Assembly: GCA_963989385.1 (NCBI GenBank)
Contig: OZ022501.1
Location: 2,180,001-2,244,000 of the forward strand
From: Ctena decussata
Taxonomy: Eukaryota > Mollusca > Bivalvia > Lucinida > Lucinidae
Length of the DNA: 64,000 nt
Direction: 5' to 3'
Positions 1-11,073 of this stretch are shown in pieces (within the stretch, counting starts at the first letter, position 1; each line of letters begins with the position of its first letter). The notes below the pieces were generated by a model. The model made no database searches, was not told the DNA's origin, and worked only from the letters and a program-made list of their open reading frames with translations. The position numbers and the translations under genes are program-made.

Positions 1-395
1 GCAACCAGCCAAATTGTGCAATTGACAAAAAATTCATGTGGTTGATGGAGGACTACTCAAGGAACATTTTTGTAAAAGTTTTGTCAAAATATCTACAGTG
101 ACATAGCAATAAATGCAAATTTTCAATTTTTCCCATACAAGTCAATGGAAACTTTAAGTTGCCATAGCAACCAAAGTTCCAAAGCAATTTGGATAAAAAA
201 CAGTATTATTGGTTCCCCCTGCCTATAGATGCTATATATGAAATTTAGTTACAATGGGCCTTGTAGTTTCAGAGGAGATGTCGTTTGAAAATGTTGACGG
301 ACGACGTACGACGTACGACGGACAACGGACGACGGACGACGGATGCCTGCCTATACTATAAGCTCACCTGTGAGCCTTCGGCTCAGGTGAGCTAA
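1..395 (+). repeat. 3' end of a hairpin-terminated repeat (family A)
   Basis: It is cut by the window edge. It ends in a GACG-type microsatellite (300-350) and the hairpin CTCACctgtGAGCCttcgGGCTCAGGTGAGC followed by TAAAAA. The same terminus occurs at 7231 and 17358. Confidence 0.65.
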
Positions 396-483
396 AAAGT
401 GGCACGGCCAATACCATATTCGGCCGAAAAAGTGGTACGGCCATGGCCGGACCGGACGGACCGCCGACGACGGCCTTGTAACT

Positions 484-968
484 ACAGAACCTCCATATAG
501 GCCAAAAGCTGGCAATGTGTATGTTTTTTTTTCAGATAATGATGATTTAGCTAAGAAAGACGATTGGAAGGCAGATGGATATACATGGCCCATTTATGGC
601 ACAAAAAATATGAAAGTGAATGTGCGGTAATAGAAAAAACCTCATACAGGATCACTAATAATAAAAAAGTGACGTTTTTCAAAAACATGAATTTGACTTT
701 ATCGATAACTACATGTATAATCGAAAAACTTTGAAGAAGTAGAGTACTGGATAAACGATTTATTTTTGACCCATGCAGTCAAAATGGAAATCAAATAAAA
801 ATCTCACCTCAAATCGTACGGAAGCAGTCAACGTTTTGTTATGACGCAAATTCGGAAATTTAATTGGTGGTTTTCAGTTTACAGAAAGGGTCCCCGTAAA
901 ACGCAAAAATGAAAGTAGATGGGTGACGAAACAACCCATGGAATCTGTCACTTCCCCTGCATGTCAGC
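484..968 (+). pseudogene. Decayed copy 1 of an unnamed PKAGxVYVF/DWKADGYTW domain
   Basis: One frame reads TEPPYRPKAGNVYVFFSDND, then DLAKKDDWKADGYTWPIYGT and KNMKVNVR before a stop. After a one-frame shift it continues VIEKTSYRITNNKKVTFFKN. This looks like one exon of a dispersed, possibly mobile-element-borne domain; I cannot name the family. It is repeated about 824 bp downstream. Confidence 0.5.
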
Positions 969-1309
969 CCAACGCCTCCTTACTCTACAAAGCCGCCAAT
1001 GAAGAGAACAAGCACAATGCCTCATGTCTCAGCACAACTGCCAGCAAAGAGAAAGTCGGAAATGAAGGAAACATCCAAAAGGCCTCCTGCCTCTCCAAAG
1101 GCCCCAAAAAAGAAAATAATCCAAGCTCATGTGAATGAGACAAAAGACAGATATATACTTATCTTACAGATACTTACAGATACTTACAGATTATATAAAA
1201 CTCATTGGGGAAGGTTCAGAAGTTCCTTTTTTTCAGACACCGAACGATTTTGACATACCACGAAGATGCAGACATTTAAAAAAACAAAACATAAAAGATA
1301 ATATATCTA

Positions 1310-1795
1310 CAGAACCTCTATATAGGCCAAAAGCTGGCAAAGTGTATGTTTTTTTCAGATAATGGTGATTAGCTAAGAAAGACGAATGGAAGGCGGAAGG
1401 ACATATATGGCCCAATTATAGCACAAAAAAAAATATGAAAGTGAAGGTGCGGTAATAGAAAAAAACCTCATTCAGGATCACTGATAATAAAGAAGTGACG
1501 GTTTTCAAAAACAAGAATTTGACTTTACCGATAACTATAATGGAAAAACTGTTGAAGAAGTAGTGTACTGGTAAAAGATTTATTTTTGGCCCAAGCAGAC
1601 AAAATGGAAATCAAATCAAATAAAAAAAACTCACCTCAAATCAAATGGAAGCAGTCAACGTTTTGTTAAGATGCAAATTCGGAAATTCAATTGGATGTTT
1701 TCAGTTAACAAAAAGGGTACCTGTTAAACGCAAAAATGAAAGTAGATGGGTGACGAAATATCCCATGGAATCGGTCACTTCCCCTGCAAGTCAGA
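1310..1795 (+). pseudogene. Decayed copy 2 of the same unnamed domain
   Basis: A direct repeat of 484-968, including the non-coding tail. It reads STEPLYRPKAGKVYVFF, then breaks by indels relative to copy 1 (a lost base in the T-run and another in the GATTAG region), continuing KKDEWKAEGHIWPNYST. The damage differs from copy 1, so the copies decayed independently. Confidence 0.5.
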
Positions 1796-1949
1796 TTCAC
1801 CATACACATAGCGATCACAGGGTTGCAACTATTTTCCACAAAGCCATTTCACACACACTTAATATTGAACAATATGACCATTATCATCTTTCCCTACTAT
1901 GTCTACAGTGGCTGCATTATCGGCTGCGTTTTTCCTAAATATTTACTAC

Positions 1950-3080
1950 AGCTGCATTTTATGGCTGCCATATATACCGGCCCAACAGGATATACAAATT
2001 TGACACAAAATTTCAACACAAATTTACATAAACTTCTATGTGTGTGACCTAGACCCAAAGTCAAATGCAGCATCCAAATGATGTCAACTAAACAGTTTCA
2101 ACCTAAAAGAAACCTTAGTAATATAGCAAAATGTTCCATTCAAGTACATTGAAATTGTAAGCAAAGAAACACAACTTAACACAAAACTTTAACGCAAATC
2201 GTAAAGAAATTTCTAAGTTAGGTCAGCAGCAGCATCCAGAAAATACAAACTATCCTGTACATTAAGCATAAATGAACAAGTTGCAGTTAAAGCTTTCAGA
2301 AAATCAGAGCAAAAGCAGGAATTTAACGCAAAACTTTAACGCAGTTATTACCAAAATTCAGGTATGTTTTCTTCCCACATTTGTCTGCTCCGAGCATGCG
2401 CCAACAGTCCAGTTTTGGTCACACAGAGCATGTCCCAGGGTGCTCCTAGCGATTTTCTAAATCATGCTTGGGAACAGCATAAATTGGAAAGTACATAGAT
2501 AAAGTGAGCGCTTGCTCGCAAAAAAAAACAACATAAAAAAACACAAAACGCAGGGCGGAGCAACCATTGCTGAAAGTACATAGAAGAGGGATTATACATG
2601 CATGCTGGGCTTTCCCAAACGCAATATAAGTATACTTAAAGTTAGTGTCAAAGAATATATGCTGCCAGACTATACAGGTGTTGACTTTATACAAGAATTC
2701 TTGCTCTAAAATGCAATTTTCGTCAATAGCGAGCATACTCGGAGTGACCATAATTGCGCAGTTAACGCATGCTCAGAGCAGCCACCTGTGGTATAAAAAC
2801 ATAGCTCCAAAATTTCAAAGTCCGTAACCTTGACCTCAGGTCAACAGCAGCATCTAGAAGAGGCAAACTAATCAGTATTCATCCTCTGCTAAAATACTAA
2901 GCATCTGTGAACAAGTTCTGGTTCACAGAAGTGAAACAGAAAAGTTAACGCAAATCTTAAATGCAAATATTAACTTACGTATGGACAGACAGATGGAAAG
3001 ACATACAGACAGACAAACAGACAGAAAGACGAAAATTATATACCCCTTGACAGACTTATGATATGCCGGGGGTATAATAA
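1950..3080 (+). repeat. Tandem-unit repeat ending in a GGGGGTATAA terminus
   Basis: Degenerate units share phrases such as cttaacacaaaactttaacgc and gaccTnagnTCAA..gcagcatc. A (ACAG/GACA)n microsatellite (2985-3035) leads to TATACCCCtt...CCGGGGGTATAA. The same terminus ends the 9470-12773 element. The 5' edge is uncertain. Confidence 0.45.
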
Positions 3081-3100
3081 GGGAAATCACTGTGATCATC

Positions 3101-3325
3101 TGGGGCCATATTTATAAAACGACTTAAGTGGTTGCTATGCTGTTGCTAAGGCTAAATTTGTATGAAGGAGATTCCCTACAACTATGAAATTTGCTCTAGA
3201 GTAACAGTCTTTTCAAACTGTTCCTCAAGAGCAAATTTCATAGTTGTAGGGAATCTCCTTTATAGAAATTCCTCCTTAGCAACAGCATAGCAACGACTTA
3301 AGTTGTTTTATAAATATGGCCCCTG
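3101..3325. repeat. Foldback MITE (GGGGCCATATTTATAAAA family), copy 1
   Basis: A near-palindrome: the left arm GGGGCCATATTTATAAAACG and inner segments (ttgctatgctgttgctaagg; gagattccctacaactatga) recur inverted on the right. A second copy lies at 23008-23265. Confidence 0.8.
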
Positions 3326-3334
3326 GAAGCTCAT

Positions 3335-3600
3335 TAGGGCCACTCTCAAAGAAAAGAAATAATTTTCTTCTTTCCTTTACAGCCATCATTTGAGGAAAAT
3401 TTCTCCCATAGGAGGCATTTTTTTCTGTTGGAGACACTTTTCCTTGAAAACAGAGGAAAAACTCCTTAATTTGAAGTGCAAAATTTTCAGGGGAAGCAAC
3501 TGCCATTTTTAGTTTTGGCTCCTTCCTAAATGGGGTCAACTCTTAAAGAAAAGAATTTTCTCCTCTAGGAGACAATTCTTCCCTTTAAGAGTAGATCCAT
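3335..3600. repeat. Short hairpin repeats of the GAATTTnCTCCTnnAGGAG family
   Basis: It contains AGAATTTTCTCCTctAGGAGaCAATTCTT at about 3551-3580 and related stretches. Similar hairpins are at 14650, 18115, 30490, 53560 and 56130. Confidence 0.5.
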
Positions 3601-3701
3601 CTTCAGAAAAGCTGTGTTTGCCAGATTAGCAAACAGAAAACATAATGGTTCTACAACCAAGCTTATTTGATTAATAATGATGATCCTAAACCAGTCAGCC
3701 A

Positions 3702-3916
3702 TCAACTGTTTAGTTGGGCTAAAAGTTCTATTGCTCTGTCTGTTGTCCATCCCTGCAGCTGTGGAATGTCTTGTATAGCTTTGATATAAGTTGATAACAT
3801 GGTAACTCCTATAGATTTTGCATTAAAACTGTCATCTGTATGTCCTTCTTGCACAAACCAGAAGCACATTTCACCAGCATACATCAGTGCTAGTAGGTGA
3901 GTATCACTGTATATTC
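3702..3916 (-). CDS. RIMOC1: RIMOC1 exon 7, C-terminal (residues 200-269, stop TGA)
   Basis: The acceptor is TTTCAG before 3916. It encodes the family signature IYSDTHLLALMYAGEMCFW and a C-terminal helix region ending AIELLAQLNS, with TGA at 3704-3702. A 24-bp minisatellite begins about 60 bp upstream of this acceptor inside the intron. No AATAAA was seen in the first hundred bases past the stop, so the 3' UTR end is not placed. Confidence 0.93.
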
Positions 3917-6900
3917 CTGAAATTAACAGAAAACAAAAATTCTGGGGAAAGTGGTGTCTAGCTTGAGTCAGTGTATTGTCATGCAACAGAGCTAAACCAC
4001 TGTCATGCAAAAGAGCCAAACCATTGTCATGCAACAGAACTAAACCACTGTCATGAAAAGAGCTAAACCATTGTCATGCAACAGAGCTAAACCATTTCCA
4101 TGAACAGAGCTAAACCATTGTCATGCAACAGAACTAAACCATTGTCATGCAACAGAACTAAACCATTGCCATGCAACAGAGCTAAACCATTGCCATGCAA
4201 CACAGCTTAACCATTGCCATGCAACAGAGCTAAACCATTGTCATGCAACAGAACTAAACCATTGTCATGCAACAGAATTAAACCATTGTCATACAACAGA
4301 GCTAAACCAGAAAACTTGTGTAAGTCTTAGATGCTGATGACAATGACAACAAAAACTAGAAAATTGTGTAAGACACAGATGATGCCCCCATGCTGTGCCT
4401 GTCCCCAACTTCCCCCCTTCTCCCACTACCCCTTCCCCCACTCTTGTACTTCAAAACGGCAAGTGCATACCTTTGATATGTTGGCAATATCTGTGAAAGG
4501 TTTCAAAGATTGTTTTAAAGCTGTTGACATTATTGGATATACAAACTTGTTATCCTGTATTGCGTAAGAACTGTGGCAGGAACTGATTATACAATGTTGT
4601 CATCTTGTATTAGCCAAAGCACGAAAAATTGCTAAGTTTGAAAAGGCCTTGATTTTTTTTTTCAAAAAGATTTTTTTCCTCTTGAAAAAGACACATGTAT
4701 ATCTTCAATATGTCTGGAACATCTGCGTAAAATTTCAAACTGACAGCTTATAAACTTTGGGACAGTTTGGTTTTGCCACCCTGAATTAGCCAGAACCTCT
4801 AAATTTTCAAAGTTTAAAAAGCTGGAAATTTTGTCAAAAATGAATGTTTTCTCCTCAAAAATGCATATGCACATCTTCAATATGTCTGTAAAATATAAGG
4901 GAAGTTTCAAAGCTTAAAAACTGTATGAGGAGTTGATTATACAAACTTGCCATTCTGTATTAGCCAGAACCTGTAAAAATATCTAAGTCTGCAAAGGCCT
5001 TAATTTTGTCATAAATGATTTTTTTCTCTTGAGAATGGGAGGTGCACATATTCAATATGTCTGAAACAACTGTGCAAAGATTCAAATTGATAGCTTAACA
5101 AGAGGCCCAAATGGGCCTGATATCGCTCACCTGGCTATTTTGCCACGGACCATTCTGACACAAAATTGGTCCAATTACTTTGAGATTTGCAAGAATCATT
5201 TTGCCATAAATTTCATCAAAATCTATTCAGTGGTCACTGAGATATTGCCATTTCATGTTTTGCGCTATTTTTAGAAATGGCAGATGGAGGCCATCTTGGA
5301 ATGCCAAAATGCATAAATTTCATCAAAATCTATTCAGTGGTCACTGAGATATTGCCATTTCATGTTTTGCGCTATTTTTAGAAATGGCAGATGGAGGCCA
5401 TCTTGGAATGCCAAAATGCAAAAAATCAAAAGCCTTCATGCAAGGACCATTCTGACATAAACTGGTCCAGTTCCATTGTAATTTTTCAATTTTCACATTT
5501 TTCTATTTTAAGTAAAGGAGACCAATTTGGCGGTTCTATATTTATTAATTTTCGAAACATCTCAATGCCAGAATCATTTTGCCACAAATTTTGTCAAAAT
5601 CCATTTTGGGGTTACTGAAATATTGTCATTTTTATGTTTTGTGCTATTTTTAGTAACGGCAGATGGCAGCCATCTAAGATTGCCAAAATGCAAGAAATCG
5701 CAAAGGCTTCATGAACGGACCATTCTAACACAAAATTAGTCCAATTCCATTGAGATTTTCTGATTTTCGCATTTTGCTATTCTTAGTAACAGAGGCCAAC
5801 ACGACTGGTCTATATTAAGTTATGCTTGAAACATCTCAATGCAAGAATCATTTTGCAACAAATTTCGTCAAAATCCATTCAGGGGTTACGGAGATATTGT
5901 CAGTTTCATGTTTAGTGCTATTTTTAGTAACGGCAGATGGCAGCCATCTTGGAATGCCAAAATGCAAGAAATCGCAAAGGCTTCATGAAAGGACCATTCT
6001 GACACAAAATTAGTCCAATTCTATTGACATCTCGAATTTTCACATTTTGCTATTTTTTAGAAACATAGGCCAATATGACTGGTCTATATTTAGTTACGTT
6101 TGAAACACCTCAATGCAAGAATCATTTTGCCATAAATTTCGTCAAAATCCATTCAGTGGTTACTGAGATATTGTCATTTTCATGTTTTGTGCTATTTTTA
6201 GTAACGGCAGATGGCGGCCATCTTGGATTGCTAAATCGCAATTAATCAAAACGTCTTCATGTAAGGAACATTCTATAACAAAATAAGTCAAATTCCATTC
6301 AAAGGTTCTTGAGAAATTGTCATTTTTTATGTTTGTGCTATTTTTAGTAACGGCCCCCTGGTGGCCATCTTGGATAGTCAGTTGGCACAAATTTGAAATA
6401 ATTTCATTCAAGGACCATTTCTGACCAAACCTTATCAGAATCCATTTGTGTTTTCTTGAGATATTGACATTTGAGCGAATTCGGTCTTGTAGACGCTAAG
6501 TAGGTCACTGTGACCTAATTCCGTTACAGATTTTTTTGATTTTTATAAAATTTAATTGCAAGGTCCAACTTATGTTCCATGCAAACTTTCAACCAAATAT
6601 ACCCAATGGTTCTAGTGGAGATGTTGATTTTGTTGTTTTTGCTATTTTTAGAAATGGCGGCCATCTTGGATTCTCAACCTGACCCACTTTTACAAATTTG
6701 AAACCCTGCAGTCTGGTCATGCACCATGTGAAATTTGAGACCCATGGGTTCAGTGCTTTTAGAGAAGAAGTTGTTTGAAGTTGTTTAAATAAGTTGTTTT
6801 TCGACATTGGCATTTGAACAAAATTACCCTCGTAAACAGAAAGTAGGTCACTGCGACAAAACTACGCTACAGATTTTTTTCATTTTTATAATTCTGAATA

Positions 6901-9900
6901 CCAATGTTCCACTGATGTTTCATGCAAAAATTCAGACAAATATACCCAGTGCTTCTTGAGAAGAAGATGATTTTGTTATTTTTGCTATTTTTAGTAATGG
7001 CGGCCATCTTGGATATTCAACCTGACCCAATTTTACAATTCTGAGACCCTGGAGTCAGGTCATGCTCCATGTGAAATTTGAGAACCATGGGTACAGTAGT
7101 TTTACAGAAGAAAATGTTTGAATATTTGTTTTCAAGTGTTGACGGACGACGCACGGACGCACGACGCACGACGCATGCCGGACGCTTTGGTATGACAATA
7201 GCTCACTATGGCCCTTCGGGCCAGGTGAGCTAAAAACTGTTTGAGGAGTTGATTATACAAACTTGCCATTCTGTTTTAGCCAGAACCTGTAAAAATTTCT
7301 AAGTCGATAAAGGCCGTAATTTTGTCAAAAATATTTTTTTTTCATATGAAAAAGGGAAGTACACATCGTCCAGTATGCCTGCAACATTTGTGCAAAGTTT
7401 CAAATTGATTGCTGAATAACTGTGGGAGGAGTTGTTTATACAAACTTGCCTTTCTGTATTAGCAAGAACCTGTAAAAATTTCTAAGTCCGTAAAGGCCAT
7501 AATTTTGTCAAAAATGATTTCTTCCTCTTCAAAAAGGGATGTGCACATCTTCAATATGCCTGCAACATTTGTGCAAAGTTTCAGAATGATTGCTTAAAAA
7601 CTGTAGGAGGAGTTGATTATACATTTTTTAGGTGCGATGGACGGACAGACAGACAGGGGTAAAACATAATGCCCCCCCTGACTATCGTCACGGGGGCATG
7701 AAAAAGTACCAGTGTCATGTCTCACTTCTGCTAGAGGCAGGGGAGAAAAAAGGCTGCCAATATTATCATGATCAGAGTAAACATGTTTAGACTAAACATA
7801 TTTTCCATTCATTAAACAACTGTCCAGTGCCAATTTAGATGTCTGAACACAAATCCATGACTGGGAGGGTTTTCAAACATCTCTAAAAGAAAAAAGTATA
7901 CAAAGACCAGGAACTGAAACAATCAAAATCCAAATCCAGCCCTCAAACCATAGTTGGAAACAACTAAGATTACAAATAATCAAGATACAGAGAACATATG
8001 GCCAACCGAGAAACTGCCAATGTTTAAACATGACAAAAACAGCTGTGATTAACATTCTTTGCTACCACCCACAATCCATTGCCTCTCTTGACAGATCTGT
8101 TAAAATCGTCTGTTTGTGCTATCTGTCATTACTACCTACCATAATACATTGCGCCTATTCAACTTCCGTCGACCTGTCTACCAGTCTCCAGCAATATGGC
8201 CTTTCTTTCATAAACTGCACGTCTGCTTGCATCTTCAGCCGTTGAGACTCCACAGTGTTGCTCCACACCATGATACCTTGCGGTTTATCAACTTCCGTCG
8301 ACCTGTCGACCTGTCTACCTACCCACAGAGGTATGGTATATCCTTCATATCCTGCAGATCTGTTCATATCTTCTGTTGGTGCGGTCGGTCATTACTACCA
8401 ACCATGGCACATTGCGCCTATTCAACTTCCGTCGACCTGTCTACCAATCTCCGGGAGTATGGTCTGTCTTTCACAGACTCCAGATCTGTTCTGGTCGTCT
8501 GCTGGTGCGACCTTTCAACACTACCTACCATCACTTCACTACCTGTTATTACGCACCATAATTCATTGCGTCTTAGCAACTTCCGTCGACCTGTCTCCCT
8601 ATCTTCATAGGAATGACCTGCCTTGCAAGGGTTGCCGTGTGAACATTAATATCGCCAGCTGTCGTGACCGACTGTTGCACCACACCATCATACCTTACGG
8701 TTTACAACTTCCGTCGCCCTGCCGTCCCGTCAACCTACCTTCAGAAGAATGGTGTGCTCTCCATATCCTACAGATCTGTTCAACTCGCCTGTTGGAGCGA
8801 TCTGTCATTACTACTTTCCATAATACATTGCGCCTATTCAACTTCCGTCGACCTGTCGACCTGTCAACCTATTTTTCTCACATTAGCTCCCAGTCCTGTC
8901 TACCTAGTTCACACGTCCTCATGTCGTCCGTTCGTTGATTCTTTGTCTCGTCCCTCCCTCTTGTGGCTCCTCCCTTCATTCTTGACGTCGCCGTAAATCA
9001 TAATGTGTGAACTTAAACACCCCTCATCTGGCGTGGAGTCATGTCGTTCTGTCATTATTGGCCCCGCCCCCTCCCTCTTGTGGCCCCGCCCCTCACTCTT
9101 GACGTCTCAGTTCGTAGCGTGAATTTGCCATGTGTCCCCTATATTTAACTTGAGCCCAGATTTCTTCGGAACCACTACAGCTAGATGAAATTCACAAAAT
9201 TTGCAAAAGTTGATATGCTCATAACTTCATGTAAACTACAGCATAACATAACATATCAATTAGGAATGGCAAAGTTTGCACAAAAACATAGGAATGGCAA
9301 GGTTTGCACACAAACAAACACTGTCCAGAATGCAAGCCTTAATCAAAATTCCAACAGCATGTGAATCCAAAAGGTCCAATTACCTACATACAGTTACTAT
9401 GGTACATTTTGTGTTCCATGAGCAAATCATCTGTATCAGTGATCCTTGAAACTAGAGCATGTGAGCAGGGGCTCACGTATACCCGTATATCCCCCGCCAG
9501 CACCACCGCCTAACAGTAACACTGCCACACTTAATACAAAACTTTAAAACAAATGATAATGAATGATAAGCAGAAGGAGGCTCAGATACTCTCTTACTGA
9601 TACAACTAGTCATACCCAATGTTTGGCCTATATATCAAAATCCTAGCTATTGTGATTCCTGAGACATCTGTGACAAAATTCAAATTGGAAAGAAAGTAAA
9701 AATGAACAAAAGAAGGGAATGATACATATATGGAGGCTGATACTCTCTCACACAATACAACTAGTCACACCCAATATTTGTACCAAATTTTGAAATCCTA
9801 GCTGTATGGTTCCTGAGAAATCTTCCACAGAAAATAAATTGGAGAGAAAGAAAAAAAAGCGGGAATGATAAGCAGATGGAGGCTGATGGTCTCTTATATG

Positions 9901-11033
9901 ATACAACTAGTCATACCCAATGTTTGTAACAAATTTCAAAAACCTAGGTAAAGTGGTTCCTGAGAAGTCTTTGACAAAAAAATAATTGGAGAGAAAGAAA
10001 ATATGGACAAACAAAGGGAACAATAAGCAGAAGGACGCTGAAGTTCTCTTACACTATACAACTAGTTATACCAAACATTTGTACAAAATTTCAAAATCCT
10101 AGCTGTGGTGGTTCCTTAGAAGTCTGCGACAGAAAAAAAAGGTTAATTTAATTGAATAGTAAGAAAAAGAAAAAATGGACAAAGGGAATGATAAGCAGGA
10201 AGAGGCTGATGTTTTCATACATATTACAACTAGTCATTACCAAGGTTTGTACTGGATTTCAAATACCCTTACTGTAGTAATTTCAGAGAAATCTCTGACA
10301 AAAATTTATTTGGAGAGAAAGACAAATGAACAAACAAAGAGAATGATAAGCAGCAGAAGGCCGATTCTCTCTTACACTGTGCAAATAGTCATACTTAACG
10401 TTTGTACCAAATTTCAAAATTCTAGCTGTTGTGGTTCCTGAGAAATCTTTGACAAAAATTTAATTGGAGAGAAATTGGAGAGAAAGAAAAACGGGAAAAC
10501 AAAGGGAATGATAAGCTGGAGCAGGTTGATTCTCTCTTACACGGTACAACTAGTCATACCCAACTTCAGATACCCTTCCTGTAGAAGTTTTTGAGGTATC
10601 TTTTACAGAAAATTAATTGGAGAGAAAGAACAAGAGCTGTCGCCTGACAGCATAGCTCGCCTGAATTGGTGCTTGCCCAACACTCAGCCGCTATGGTGGT
10701 GTGGACTGCTATGCATTAAACTTCATGCAAGAATGTCCATAATGAAAACACATTTATAAACAAAAGCTATCTCAGAAATAAGTCTTAAAATAAAATTAGA
10801 ATAAAAAAAATGAAATGAAATTTCAAAGTCCATGAGCTTGAGGTAAAAAAAACAACTGACGGGGGGGGGGGGGGGGGGGGGGGGCTATGTGGACTGCTAT
10901 GCATAAAACTTCATGCAAGCATGTCCATAATGAAAACACAAAAGCTATCTCAGAAATAAGTCTTAAAATAAAATTAAAATAAAAAAATGAAATGAAATTT
11001 CAAAGTAGGGGGGGAGGGGGTGCTAGTATATAT

Positions 11034-11073
<40 letters not shown>

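Noticed and set aside
3978..4318. Minisatellite considered as a CRISPR-like array
   Set aside because: Units are contiguous with no spacers, and the context is an animal intron.
8116..8996. Long overlapping ORFs (164, 227 and 110 codons)
   Set aside because: They are translations of a tandem satellite in three frames; no splice context or conserved motif.
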